The translations under genes were made by a program, and so were the position numbers. 64,000 nucleotides of DNA. Origin: UBA2588 sp964343075. GTDB taxonomy: Bacteria; Chloroflexota; Dehalococcoidia; Lucifugimonadales; UBA3495. Below the pieces are notes generated by a model, which saw only the letters and a list, made by a program, of their open reading frames with translations, was not told where the DNA came from and made no database searches. The stretch is taken from NCBI GenBank assembly GCA_964343075.1, contig CAYFGT010000001.1, positions 1 through 64,000 on the forward strand, given 5' to 3'. Below, piece after piece: positions 8,129 through 15,959 of the stretch. How positions within the stretch are numbered: the first letter of the stretch is position 1; each line of letters starts with the position of its first letter.

Positions 8129-9712
8129 TTAAAACATATTATTTGGGGAGTGTTCTCCGAACACTCCCCGAAATACATCCATTATTTCACCTAATGTTGC
8201 ATATTCTTTGACTGTTTCAATTAAAATTGGCATTAGATTTTGATTCGTAACTGCTGCGGACTTCAGGTCGGTCAATTTTTGTTTTACTGAGGCATTGTCT
8301 CGCTCACGTTTAACTGTATGAAGCTCTGAAATTTGAAATTCCATTCCTTTAGCGTCAACTGTTAAAAGAGGGATATCGGGGTGGTCTGTGGTTTGATATT
8401 CATTCACACCGACTATGATACTATTCTTGGAATCTATTTCTTGTTGAGTTAAATATGCAGATTCTGTTATTTCTCGCTCGAAATACCCAGAAGTGATTCC
8501 TTGCATTACACCGCCTATTGACTCGATTTCTTCAAAATATTTATGAGCGCTGTCTTCCATAATCTGAGACAGATGTTCCAAGTAATAACTGCCACCTAAG
8601 GGATCTACCGCAGAAGTGACATTAGTTTCGTGAGCAATGATTTGTTGAGTTCGGAGAGCTTGTATCGCTGATTCTTCAGACGGTAAAGCCCATGCTTCAT
8701 CTTTGCCATTCGTATGCAGTGATTGGCATCCACCTAGTACAGCGGCCAGTGCTTGAAGGGTTACTCTAGAGACATTGTTGTCAGGCTGTTGAGCTGTGAG
8801 CGCTACTCCGGATGTTTGGGCATGGAATCGCATCCACATAGACCGCTCATTGGTCGCATTATATTTATCATGCAGTATTTGTGCCCAAATTTTTCTTGCC
8901 ACTCTGAATTTTGAAATCTCTTCAAAGAAATCGTTGTGAACATTGAAGAAAAAACTTAGTCTTGGACCGAATTCATCGACAGTCAACCCGCGGTCAATGG
9001 CATAATCTATATAAGTGAACCCATCAGATAATGTAAACACAAGTTCTTGTAAGGCTGTAGCCCCAGCTTCCCTGATATGATACCCGCTTATGCTTATGGG
9101 GTTCCAAAGTGGCGTGTGTTTGGTCGCAAATTCAACAGTGTCGGTGACTAATCTCATGGATGGTTCGGGAGGGAATATATACTCGTTTTGGGCTATGAAT
9201 TCTTTAAGAATATCGTTTTGGAGTGTTCCTCCTAATTGAGAGATAGATATTCCTCGTTTCTCTGCTACTGCGATAAACATGGCCCATATTATTGCAGCAG
9301 GACTGTTGATAGTCATAGATGTGGTGATTTGCTCAATGGGAATGTTATCAAATAGCCTTTCCATGTCTCGTAAGGAAGATATAGAGACCCCGCATCTTCC
9401 AAATTCACCGTATGCGTTTGGATGATCAACATCGTATCCATACAATGTGGGCATATCGAACGCTACACTTAATCCGGTTTGTCCATTTTCAAGTAGTAAT
9501 TTGAACCTTTCGTTAGTCTCTTCCGGTAGTCCGTAACCAGCAAACATTCGCATAGTCCATAACTTATCGCGATACCCCCCTGAATACAGTCCCCTTGTGA
9601 AAGGGAATACCCCGGGGTCAGTGTTAGTCAGCACGTCTGCTTCATTAAAGTATGCGCGCTCTATTGATCCTTTTACATCTTTGAACTGGTTATCAGATTG
9701 ATTGGTTGCCAT
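8129..9712 (-). CDS. Methylmalonyl-CoA mutase large-subunit-like protein (acyl-CoA mutase catalytic domain)
   Basis: 527 residues forming only the TIM-barrel substrate domain of the B12-dependent acyl-CoA mutases; the cobalamin-binding domain is absent and must be a separate protein. Family blocks are LWTMRMFAGYGLPEETNERF, GQTGLSVAFDMPTLYGYDVDHP, EPSMRLVTDT, ISISGYHIREAGA (His of the active site) and LAAVLGGCQSLHTNGKDEA. Tyr47 and the Arg of PSMR fit methylmalonyl-CoA rather than isobutyryl-CoA specificity, by my unaided alignment. It normally interconverts methylmalonyl-CoA and succinyl-CoA in propionate handling. It follows tyrS by 29 bases on the same strand and converges with the molybdenum hydroxylase with a 3-base gap. 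No small subunit is in the window. Confidence 0.88.
   Translation of the reverse strand: MATNQSDNQFKDVKGSIERAYFNEADVLTNTDPGVFPFTRGLYSGGYRDKLWTMRMFAGYGLPEETNERFKLLLENGQTGLSVAFDMPTLYGYDVDHPNAYGEFGRCGVSISSLRDMERLFDNIPIEQITTSMTINSPAAIIWAMFIAVAEKRGISISQLGGTLQNDILKEFIAQNEYIFPPEPSMRLVTDTVEFATKHTPLWNPISISGYHIREAGATALQELVFTLSDGFTYIDYAIDRGLTVDEFGPRLSFFFNVHNDFFEEISKFRVARKIWAQILHDKYNATNERSMWMRFHAQTSGVALTAQQPDNNVSRVTLQALAAVLGGCQSLHTNGKDEAWALPSEESAIQALRTQQIIAHETNVTSAVDPLGGSYYLEHLSQIMEDSAHKYFEEIESIGGVMQGITSGYFEREITESAYLTQQEIDSKNSIIVGVNEYQTTDHPDIPLLTVDAKGMEFQISELHTVKRERDNASVKQKLTDLKSAAVTNQNLMPILIETVKEYATLGEIMDVFRGVFGEHSPNNMF
8145..8169. terminator. Hairpin at the convergent 3' ends, inside the mutase coding end
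   Basis: A perfect 10-bp stem (8145-8154 with 8160-8169, GC-rich) closes a 5-base loop. It lies within the last codons of the mutase gene and about 20 bases past the stop of the molybdenum hydroxylase. With only three bases between the two stops, this is the only obvious place for a shared terminator. U-runs are weak on both sides, so efficiency is uncertain. Confidence 0.5.
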
Positions 9713-9741
9713 ATTATTAACATCTCTCGTTATTGTGGAAA

Positions 9742-10935
9742 CTAGATTAGTTTTACATACCGTCGTTTACCGATCTTTATAACTGTTCCTGATTGAATGT
9801 CTGCAGTCAGAATGTCATTAGTGATATTGGATGTATCTCCATTTCCAGATATCATTTGCACTGCGTTTTGTTTATATAATCGTTTCAATTCACTGTTACT
9901 AGGAACTGACCCAGATTTGATCAGTATGGCACTTAAAGACTTGGAAAGGTCTCTGGCTAATTCAGGTATATTTTCTGGTAACCCGCCTTGTTGGACTACA
10001 TTTTCAAAGTTTTGCTGGGACGAGTCTGCAGTAGTAGTGTCAAAAAATGTACCAGTAATAATATGAGCCAATAATTTCTTGGCGTTCATAGCATTGTTAT
10101 CAAGTTGGTTTTCGATATCTTTCAAGTCGGATATTGGTAAATCAGTTAGTAATTCGAAATAAGTTAATATGCAGTGGTCTGGTAATGACATAATTTTCCC
10201 ATACATATCATTGGCTGAGTCGTCTAGAGAAATATAATTATCTAGACTTTTACTCATTTTTTGGACCCCATCTGTTCCCACTAATATCGGCATCATGAAA
10301 CATTGTTGAGGACGCATCCCTTTGATTTGTTGCAGTGTCCTGCCGACCAACAGGTTAAACATTTGATCAGTTCCGCCAAATTCAACGTCTGATTCAATTG
10401 CTACCGAATCATAAGCTTGTAACAGAGGATACAAGAATTCAGTAATCGCAATTGGCTTGTGTTCTTTGAATCTCAGGGCAAAATCGTCACGTTCTAGAAA
10501 TTGAGCGACAGTGAATTTACTAGTCAATTCTATTACATCAGCCAGGCTAAATTTTCCAAACCATTCACTTTGCCATACTACTTGTGTTTGATTTTTGTCC
10601 ACTACTCTGAAAAATTGGTCCATATACGATTGTGCGTTTGCTATCACGTCATCATGAGTGAGCATAGGCCTGGTGACAGACTGTCCACTTGGGTCACCGA
10701 TTTGTGCTGTCCAATCACCAACGATCAAAATCACTTCATGTCCTAGTTCCTGTAATTGCTTTAATTTGCGGAGCCCGACTACATGCCCCAGATGAATATC
10801 GGCTCGTGAAGGATCAAATCCCATTTTAAGCCTGAGCTTCTTGCCAGATTGTAAAAGTTCAATAAATTCTGTTTCAGATATTATTTCTTTAACACCGCGT
10901 TTTGTGATTGTGTGAAGGATCTCTGCATTAATCAT
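9742..10935 (-). CDS. tyrS: Tyrosyl-tRNA synthetase
   Basis: 397 residues, a class I synthetase charging tRNA-Tyr in the cytoplasm. The HIGH-type motif appears as HLGH (48-51) within MGFDPSRADIHLGH, tyrosine-site residues in DSVAIESDVEFGGTDQMFNLLVGR, and the KMSKS loop is intact in GVQKMSKSLDN. The C-terminus carries an S4-like RNA-binding tail ending GTVIKIGKRRYVKLI. Length and spacing fit the longer bacterial TyrRS group. It is seven bases downstream of ribF and 29 bases upstream of the mutase gene, all on one strand. Confidence 0.97.
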   Translation of the reverse strand: MINAEILHTITKRGVKEIISETEFIELLQSGKKLRLKMGFDPSRADIHLGHVVGLRKLKQLQELGHEVILIVGDWTAQIGDPSGQSVTRPMLTHDDVIANAQSYMDQFFRVVDKNQTQVVWQSEWFGKFSLADVIELTSKFTVAQFLERDDFALRFKEHKPIAITEFLYPLLQAYDSVAIESDVEFGGTDQMFNLLVGRTLQQIKGMRPQQCFMMPILVGTDGVQKMSKSLDNYISLDDSANDMYGKIMSLPDHCILTYFELLTDLPISDLKDIENQLDNNAMNAKKLLAHIITGTFFDTTTADSSQQNFENVVQQGGLPENIPELARDLSKSLSAILIKSGSVPSNSELKRLYKQNAVQMISGNGDTSNITNDILTADIQSGTVIKIGKRRYVKLI

Positions 10936-10942
10936 ATGAATC

Positions 10943-11863
10943 CTACACTCCTTGTTTGATAATTGTTAATGATTCCTCAACGTCTGATTCAATCTGAGCG
11001 ATTAGTTCTTCGATAGTTGAGAATTCGACTTGACCTCGGATCTTATCAAGAAAGTGTATATCCAAGTTTTGCCCATAAACGTCTTGTTTGAAATCCATGA
11101 TATAAGTCTCTATGAGTCGCTGTTTCAATCCAAATGTGGGTCGGGTCCCGATACTAGTTACTGAATTGTAGGTTGCACCATCAAAGGATGTAGTAGTGCT
11201 GTAAATCCCGTCTGATGGTGTTATCGCACGATCGTCAATATTCATGTTGGCGGTTGGGTAACCAAGTTCCCTCCCACGTTTGTTTCCATGGACCACAGTG
11301 CCTGATATTTGAAACATGTGGCCGAGTAAAGAGTTAGCTTTTGGAATATTGCCTTCTAAGAGCTCATTTCGAATCAGTTTGCTTCGGACGGGCTCGTTGT
11401 TGATAATTACGTCATCAATTGCGTGAACTTTGAATCCACGCTCTGCCCCGAGTTCACGTAGGAATTCGACATCTCCAGTTCTACCTTTTCCTACTGAGAA
11501 GTCTTTGCCTATCACAAACCCAACTGGATTGAGTGCTTCGATTATAACGTCACAAAAATCAAAAGCCGACACATCTGCTAGTTCCTTAGTAAATTCTATG
11601 GGGATTACTTGGTGTATCCCGTATTGTTGTATCAAATTAATCTTCTTTTTGGAATTGGTAATTAACTGGACCACTTTATTAGGACTTAGTATTTCCGTGG
11701 GATGATTGGAGAATGTTAATACGACAGGGGTTACATCGGGGGCTTGTTGCTGTAGCAGCAGGGATATAAGCTCTTGATGACCTTTGTGAACGCCATCAAA
11801 AACACCAATGGTTATTACTGTCTTATGAGTCTTTAAGTGTGTTATATTTCCGAGAAAGTTCAT
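10943..11863 (-). CDS. ribF: Bifunctional riboflavin kinase / FAD synthetase
   Basis: 306 residues. The N-terminal FAD synthetase domain has TIGVFDGVHKGHQELI (nucleotidyl-transfer HxGH-type site) and VIGKDFSVGKGRTGD. The C-terminal riboflavin kinase domain has GNKRGRELGYPTANM and the SIGTRPTFG block. It makes FMN then FAD from riboflavin and ATP, which this genome needs for flavin monooxygenases. I start at the ATG at 11863, giving standard length; the open frame continues to 11947 but adds 28 unconserved residues and would start inside the promoter. A sigma-70 promoter lies at 11929-11901. It is first in the ribF-tyrS-mutase operon and divergent from rsmD. Confidence 0.95.
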   Translation of the reverse strand: MNFLGNITHLKTHKTVITIGVFDGVHKGHQELISLLLQQQAPDVTPVVLTFSNHPTEILSPNKVVQLITNSKKKINLIQQYGIHQVIPIEFTKELADVSAFDFCDVIIEALNPVGFVIGKDFSVGKGRTGDVEFLRELGAERGFKVHAIDDVIINNEPVRSKLIRNELLEGNIPKANSLLGHMFQISGTVVHGNKRGRELGYPTANMNIDDRAITPSDGIYSTTTSFDGATYNSVTSIGTRPTFGLKQRLIETYIMDFKQDVYGQNLDIHFLDKIRGQVEFSTIEELIAQIESDVEESLTIIKQGV

Positions 11864-11900
11864 AAATTCCCAGGTTGTTGAACGTACATTTGTATTTAGA

Positions 11901-11929
11901 ATGGTAGCATAGTAGGTAACTGTTATCAA
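11901..11929 (-). promoter_or_regulatory. Sigma-70 promoter for ribF operon
   Basis: On the minus strand, TTGATA (11929-11924) and TACCAT (11906-11901) are separated by 17 bases. Predicted initiation near 11894 gives a leader of about 30 bases before the ribF ATG at 11863, which also argues against the longer ribF start. Confidence 0.55.
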
Positions 11930-11956
11930 TTTAATTTGATATAGCAAGAGGCGCGA

Positions 11957-12511
11957 ATGAGAATTATTGGGGGTACAGCTGGAGGAATAAACCTAAAAGG
12001 GCCTGCAGACAAGACCGTAAGGCCTACTACAGAGAGAGTTAGGGCAGCTATCTTCAATATCGTAGACCCTGTTCAATACGTTGACGGGAAAATACTAGAT
12101 CTTTTTGCCGGGACTGGAAGTTTAGGAATAGAAACTTTAAGTCGCGGGGCTTCGCATTGCGATTTTGTGGAAGCGAACCCGTTACAGTTAAAAATACTTC
12201 GATCAAATTTGGAGCTGACCGGATTGATAGACAAGGCAAGAACTTATCGAAGAGACTTGTTAAAGGGTATAGGCCCATTACACGGTCCTTACGATATGAT
12301 ACTTATGGATCCTCCTTACAAAACGGTAAATCCATCAGATTTTATTGAACGTTTTGCGCTTGCAGAAAATATTTTTGACCGCCAAACATTGATTGTGGTT
12401 GGGCATTCGAAAAGGATGCCACTTGCTTCATCATATGATACATTACATTGCATTGATTCTCGTTCATACGGGGATAACGCTATTAAACTTTATGAATTCA
12501 GGAAAGGTTAG
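11957..12511 (+). CDS. rsmD: 16S rRNA (guanine(966)-N2)-methyltransferase
   Basis: 184 residues, the normal length for RsmD, which methylates G966 of 16S rRNA with S-adenosylmethionine. The N-terminal MRIIGGTAGG and VRPTTERVRAAIFNI blocks are family-specific. The SAM-binding motif is LDLFAGTGSLGIETLSRG and the catalytic tetrapeptide is DPPY in MILMDPPYK. It heads a plus-strand group with coaD three bases later, the common rsmD-coaD arrangement. It is divergent from ribF, the two sharing a 93-base region. Confidence 0.96.
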   Translation: MRIIGGTAGGINLKGPADKTVRPTTERVRAAIFNIVDPVQYVDGKILDLFAGTGSLGIETLSRGASHCDFVEANPLQLKILRSNLELTGLIDKARTYRRDLLKGIGPLHGPYDMILMDPPYKTVNPSDFIERFALAENIFDRQTLIVVGHSKRMPLASSYDTLHCIDSRSYGDNAIKLYEFRKG

Positions 12512-12514
12512 TAA

Positions 12515-12994
12515 ATGGTTACTGCATTGTACCCTGGCACTTTTGACCCTGTCACGGTAGGTCACTTAGATATTGCTCAACGAGCTTCTGCTTTGTTTGA
12601 AAAGCTTATAATCGGGGTATACAAATTGCCAGACAAGAATTTGCTGTTTAATACGGACGAACGTGTTCAGATGTTTCGAGACGCTGTAAAGGACTTACCT
12701 AACGTTGAAGTACGTATCTTTGATGGATTGGTGGTGAGGTTTGCGAAAGAAATTGGTGCTTCGGTGATAGTGCGAGGGCTACGAAGCGGCACGGACTTTG
12801 AGTACGAGTTTGATATGACATTTATGAATAGGCGGTTGGAACCCAATGTCGATGTAGTCTGCTTAATGACATCTCAAGAATACAAGATGTTTAGCTCTAG
12901 TTTGCTGAAAGAAGTAGCTAGATTGGGAGGAGATGTTCAAGATATGGTGCCAAATGGTGTCGTAAAGGCGTTGAAAAATAAATTCAAACAATAG
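12515..12994 (+). CDS. coaD: Phosphopantetheine adenylyltransferase
   Basis: 159 residues, canonical size. It catalyses the fourth step of coenzyme A synthesis, adenylating 4'-phosphopantetheine with ATP. The N-terminal ALYPGTFDPVTVGHLDIAQRA holds the nucleotidyltransferase T/HxGH motif (TVGH, 14-17); VIVRGLRSGTDFEYEFDM and the MFSSSLLKEVARLGGDV block complete the active site. It begins three bases after rsmD stops. CoA supply fits the many CoA-thioester enzymes nearby. Confidence 0.97.
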   Translation: MVTALYPGTFDPVTVGHLDIAQRASALFEKLIIGVYKLPDKNLLFNTDERVQMFRDAVKDLPNVEVRIFDGLVVRFAKEIGASVIVRGLRSGTDFEYEFDMTFMNRRLEPNVDVVCLMTSQEYKMFSSSLLKEVARLGGDVQDMVPNGVVKALKNKFKQ

Positions 12995-13037
12995 TATCAT
13001 ATCGCTATTGTGAAATAAGTGTTTGCGGAGGTGCGGT

Positions 13038-13562
13038 GTGGACATTATAAATATACTTGATAGATTAGAAACTTTAGTTAATTCTAGTAAAAAGGTGCCA
13101 TATACTAACAGCGCCATAATAGATCGAAAAAAAATTCTTGATTTACTAGATCAAATGAGACTAAATATCCCACAAGAAATTAAAGAAGCAAGTGAAATTT
13201 TGTTTCAGAAAGATCAGATCATTAACACAGCAGTCATGGAAGCTAGAGCATCCAAATCAGAAGCAGAAGCAGAATTCATGTCTAAGCTTAATCAATCGGC
13301 TTTGCAGCAGAAAGCAGAAGAATTATTCGCTGATGCAGATAGAAAAACTCAGAAACAAATAGAACAAGTCACAAAAGAATGTATGGCTATACGTATTGAG
13401 GCAGATTCGTATGCTCTCAAGAGTTTGCGTGATTTAGAGCAAGAGCTTACAAAAATATCGGGTTCTGTCAGAAAGGGTATTGAATTACTTGCGAAGAACG
13501 CTAGCAATGCCCAAAACAATGTGATTTCTGAGCAAGTAGCAGTTAATCAAGCTGCTGATTAA
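13038..13562 (+). CDS. Coiled-coil protein of unknown function (DivIVA/V-ATPase-H-like)
   Basis: 174 residues, mostly helical and strongly charged, with long heptad-rich stretches from about residue 50 to 160 (for example EARASKSEAEAEFMSKLNQS and QKAEELFADADRKTQKQIEQ). No transmembrane segment or signal peptide is seen. I start at GTG 13038 because GGAGG (13027-13031) sits six bases before it; the upstream TTG at 13023 lies on the ribosome site. Similar coiled-coil genes annotated as DivIVA-like or ATPase subunit H-like occur near coaD in other bacteria. A structural or septal role is only a guess. It is followed by a strong promoter for the next gene. Confidence 0.6.
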   Translation: MDIINILDRLETLVNSSKKVPYTNSAIIDRKKILDLLDQMRLNIPQEIKEASEILFQKDQIINTAVMEARASKSEAEAEFMSKLNQSALQQKAEELFADADRKTQKQIEQVTKECMAIRIEADSYALKSLRDLEQELTKISGSVRKGIELLAKNASNAQNNVISEQVAVNQAAD

Positions 13563-13587
13563 GGAACGCGCACCGGCTGTAAATTTG

Positions 13588-13616
13588 TTGACCAGTTATA
13601 CGCTAACTAATAAAAT
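13588..13616 (+). promoter_or_regulatory. Strong sigma-70 promoter for the bifunctional nuclease gene
   Basis: TTGACC (13588-13593), 17-base spacer, TAAAAT (13611-13616). Both boxes match consensus at five of six positions. Initiation near 13623 gives a leader of about 24 bases to the ATG at 13647. Confidence 0.75.
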
Positions 13617-13646
13617 TAGCACTATGTTTAGATTAGGGGGCCTAGG

Positions 13647-14189
13647 ATGCTTGAAATGACCATTGATAGTATACGAGTAAGCCCGATGAATTATCAAAGA
13701 ATTGTCATTCTAAAGCAGAAAGATGGTGATAAATTCCTCCCTATATGGATAGGGCCTCAAGAGGCAGATGCCATAGCTGTAAAATTACAAGATATGTCAG
13801 TGCCTAGGCCGTTGACTCATGACCTCCTATGCTCGTTTTTAAGTATTGCATCCGCAACCGTGCAGCATGTGCTAATTAATAATTTAGAAAGTGATACATT
13901 CTATGCTAGGATTTTTTTTCAAATTGGAGAAAAAGTAGAAGAGATAGATTCAAGACCATCTGATGCCATAGCATTGGCGGTGAGAATTGGTGTTCCCATT
14001 TACGTTGAAGAAGAGGTTATCGAAAAGGCAGGTGTTAAATTGGACGACCAAGGTAAGCCAATAAGTCCGCCTCAAGGAGAGAATCCGGAAAACACACCTG
14101 TTCGAGAAGAAGAACTCAAAAGTATGTCGGCATTCACAGATTTCATAAACAACCTGGATTTGGAAGACTTCGATCAAACCAAGGATTAA
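13647..14189 (+). CDS. Bifunctional nuclease (DUF151/BFN) domain protein
   Basis: 180 residues. The first 135 or so form the DUF151 BFN domain: MTIDSIRVSPMNYQRIVILKQ, LPIWIGPQEADAIAVKLQ, RPLTHDLLCSFL and EEIDSRPSDAIALAVRIGVPIYV, all close to family consensus. Plant and thermophile homologues show RNase/DNase activity, but the physiological role in bacteria is unclear. The C-terminal 45 residues are acidic and low in conservation (ENPENTPVREEELKS), and no UVR motif is attached. It has its own strong promoter and precedes the ATP synthase operon by about 130 bases. Confidence 0.9.
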   Translation: MLEMTIDSIRVSPMNYQRIVILKQKDGDKFLPIWIGPQEADAIAVKLQDMSVPRPLTHDLLCSFLSIASATVQHVLINNLESDTFYARIFFQIGEKVEEIDSRPSDAIALAVRIGVPIYVEEEVIEKAGVKLDDQGKPISPPQGENPENTPVREEELKSMSAFTDFINNLDLEDFDQTKD

Positions 14190-14197
14190 TGACCGAC

Positions 14198-14276
14198 AGC
14201 AAAGTCGCTAAACTATATGATGTTCTTTGAAAAACAAAAGTACATAACTCTAAGCTTGAATCGCATTGACTTTGCT
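14198..14276. repeat. 9-bp inverted repeat spanning the atp promoter region
   Basis: AGCAAAGTC at 14198-14206 is the exact reverse complement of GACTTTGCT at 14268-14276, 61 bases apart. The right arm overlaps the -35 box of the predicted atp promoter. It could be an operator pair, a long-range RNA stem after the nuclease gene, or chance. Confidence 0.3.
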
Positions 14277-14295
14277 AAAAGTGTCATGGTACGAT
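14266..14295 (+). promoter_or_regulatory. Predicted sigma-70 promoter of the ATP synthase operon
   Basis: TTGACT (14266-14271) and TACGAT (14290-14295) are separated by 18 bases. Initiation near 14302 leaves a short leader before the atpI/atpZ-like ATG at 14318. The -10 box matches at four of six positions, so strength is moderate. Confidence 0.5.
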
Positions 14296-14317
14296 TTTGC
14301 ACGTTTTGTGAGTGGTA

Positions 14318-14518
14318 ATGCCTAAATTTGTGGTAGCATTAAAATTCACCGGTTTAGGCTGGTATATTGCGCTTTGCATAGTATGTGGAACGGTCTTAGG
14401 AATAGGCCTAGATAGATGGAGTGGTTTAAGCCCTCTCTTTACACTCATAGGAGTTTTAACAGGCTCCATAGTGGCGTTCTGGGGTCTGATTAAGATGGTA
14501 AAACAGTTTATAAAATAG
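14318..14518 (+). CDS. AtpZ/AtpI-like ATP synthase accessory membrane protein
   Basis: 66 residues with two transmembrane helices (about 10-32 and 38-60). The spacer GIGLDRWSGLSPLFTLIG has the conserved glycine/Asp and Pro-Leu-Phe pattern of the AtpZ/AtpI family (PF09527). Members aid assembly of the c-ring or, with AtpI, may carry Mg2+ or Ca2+ for the enzyme. I use the ATG at 14318; a GTG two codons upstream is possible. It is first in the atp operon, its usual place. Confidence 0.8.
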   Translation: MPKFVVALKFTGLGWYIALCIVCGTVLGIGLDRWSGLSPLFTLIGVLTGSIVAFWGLIKMVKQFIK

Positions 14519-14532
14519 TAGGTGAGAGGGAT

Positions 14533-15597
14533 TTGGCTAGTTCGAAAAAAATGATCAAGTACCTGGTGATTGCTATCATCGTAGCGTTGCTAATAACAGG
14601 GTTCATCAATGGAGCAATTGGATCATCGATTTTCGGGCAAGAACGTTTTCTAGAAAAACCCCACATTAGTCTTCCTCCTCAACCAGTTTTCCCCCAATCT
14701 GTGAGAGATCATCACCTAGGGTACTCTGATGACCATGGTTACTCTGATTCACATGGAGATACCCACGACAACAAATATGCTCATTATGCTGATACTGATA
14801 AAGATTCTCATGGCTCTGGTCATGGAGAAAGTGGTAAAGATGCCCATTCAGACGAAGGACATCACTCAACCCCACTTGGGCTTATGGACTTTGCAGTAAC
14901 AAACACCATGATTTCAGCGTGGTTCGCTTCAATTGTAATTATTCTAATATTCGTTCTAGGGGCCAGGAAAAAAGCTTTAATTCCAGGAAGATTTCAAAGT
15001 TTGGTAGAGATCATGTTTGAGGGAGTACTAGGGTTCGCTAGCAGCGTATTAGGTCGCGAAATGGCTCGTAAAGTGTTCCCTGTTATCGCGACTATATTTT
15101 TCTTTGTTTTGTTTAACGCGTGGTTAGCACTTCTGCCTTTCTATCAATTCTTAGGATTTGTTAATGATTCCGGTACCATCGAAGCACATTTTATAAGGCC
15201 TGCTGGTACTGATTTAAATATGCCTTTAGCTTTAGGTCTCGTTTCTTTCGTTTTGGTCGAATACTGGGGTATTAAATCACATGGTATTGGTTATTTTAAG
15301 AAATTTTTTGCGTTCGGAAAAATATTACGAGGGAAACCTTCTGGAATCATAGATGTATTTGTTGGATTACTTGAATTCATTAGCGAACTAGTTAGGATTG
15401 TTAGTTTTACGTTTAGGTTATTCGGTAATATGACAGCAGGAGAAATACTTGTTGTTATGGTAACGTTCTTAGTCCCATTCATAGCTACTCAGTTTGTGTT
15501 TGGGCTCGAATTGCTAGTAGGTTTAATACAATCAATTATCTTTGCTGGTTTGACTTTAGTATTTATATCCGTCGCTACCAGTCATGAAGAACATTAA
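14533..15597 (+). CDS. atpB: ATP synthase F0 subunit a, with histidine-rich insert
   Basis: 354 residues, about 50-100 longer than most. The core is clear: FFVLFNAWLALLPFYQFLG, the stator helix ELVRIVSFTFRLFGNMTAGE with the essential proton-channel Arg in FRLFGNM, and the C-terminal GLELLVGLIQSIIFAGLTLVF. An N-terminal helix (8-30) is followed by KPHISLPPQPVF, as in Chloroflexota subunits a. Between that and FAVTNT lies an extra block, residues 59-111, with 11 His and 13 Asp/Glu in 53 positions, predicted to face outside. GGTGAG six bases upstream supports the TTG start at 14533. It carries protons to the c-ring. Metal binding by the insert is speculation. Confidence 0.95.
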   Translation: MASSKKMIKYLVIAIIVALLITGFINGAIGSSIFGQERFLEKPHISLPPQPVFPQSVRDHHLGYSDDHGYSDSHGDTHDNKYAHYADTDKDSHGSGHGESGKDAHSDEGHHSTPLGLMDFAVTNTMISAWFASIVIILIFVLGARKKALIPGRFQSLVEIMFEGVLGFASSVLGREMARKVFPVIATIFFFVLFNAWLALLPFYQFLGFVNDSGTIEAHFIRPAGTDLNMPLALGLVSFVLVEYWGIKSHGIGYFKKFFAFGKILRGKPSGIIDVFVGLLEFISELVRIVSFTFRLFGNMTAGEILVVMVTFLVPFIATQFVFGLELLVGLIQSIIFAGLTLVFISVATSHEEH

Positions 15598-15609
15598 GGT
15601 GTTTAATAT

Positions 15610-15653
15610 TAGAGAATTCAGTTTATATGGATTCTCTAGGAACGGCATATGCC
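15610..15653 (+). promoter_or_regulatory. Intercistronic hairpins upstream of atpE
   Basis: The 98-base gap before atpE, wide for this operon, holds an 8-bp stem (15610-15617 with 15631-15638) and a GGCATATGCC palindrome (15644-15653), then an A-rich stretch and AGGAGAGG ribosome site. Similar leader structure raises c-subunit translation in other bacteria, which need many copies; here that role is inferred. Confidence 0.4.
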
Positions 15654-15695
15654 GATATTAAAAAATAATAATAAGGAAAACTAGGAGAGGTAACT

Positions 15696-15926
15696 ATGGA
15701 AGCTGAAGCAGCTAAATTTCTGGGAGCAGCTCTTGCTATTGCATTAGGAGTTGTAGGACCAGGAGTAGGTATAGGAATATTGGGAGCAGGAGCTATGGGA
15801 GCAATCGGCAGAAATCCTGAAGCAGCTGGCTCAATCACTACTAATATGATTCTAGCAATTGCATTCGCAGAAGCATTAGGTATTTACTCACTAATTGTTG
15901 CAGTGATACTTCTGTTCGTTGTTTAA
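15696..15926 (+). CDS. atpE: ATP synthase F0 subunit c
   Basis: 76 residues forming the two-helix hairpin of the proton-turning ring. Helix 1 carries the glycine motif (GVGIGILGAGAMGAIG), the polar loop is RNPEA (39-43), and helix 2 has the ion-carrying Glu59 in AIAFAEALGIYS. The glutamine and Glu-Ser pair of Na+-binding c-subunits are absent, so protons are the likely ion. It lies between atpB and atpF, with AGGAGAGG upstream. Confidence 0.97.
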   Translation: MEAEAAKFLGAALAIALGVVGPGVGIGILGAGAMGAIGRNPEAAGSITTNMILAIAFAEALGIYSLIVAVILLFVV

Positions 15927-15959
15927 AGTACAAAGAACAGCTAGTTTAAGGAGGTACAT

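Noticed and set aside
11864..11947. Longer ribF start with 28 extra residues
   Set aside because: The extra part is unconserved, overlaps the promoter and exceeds the family length.
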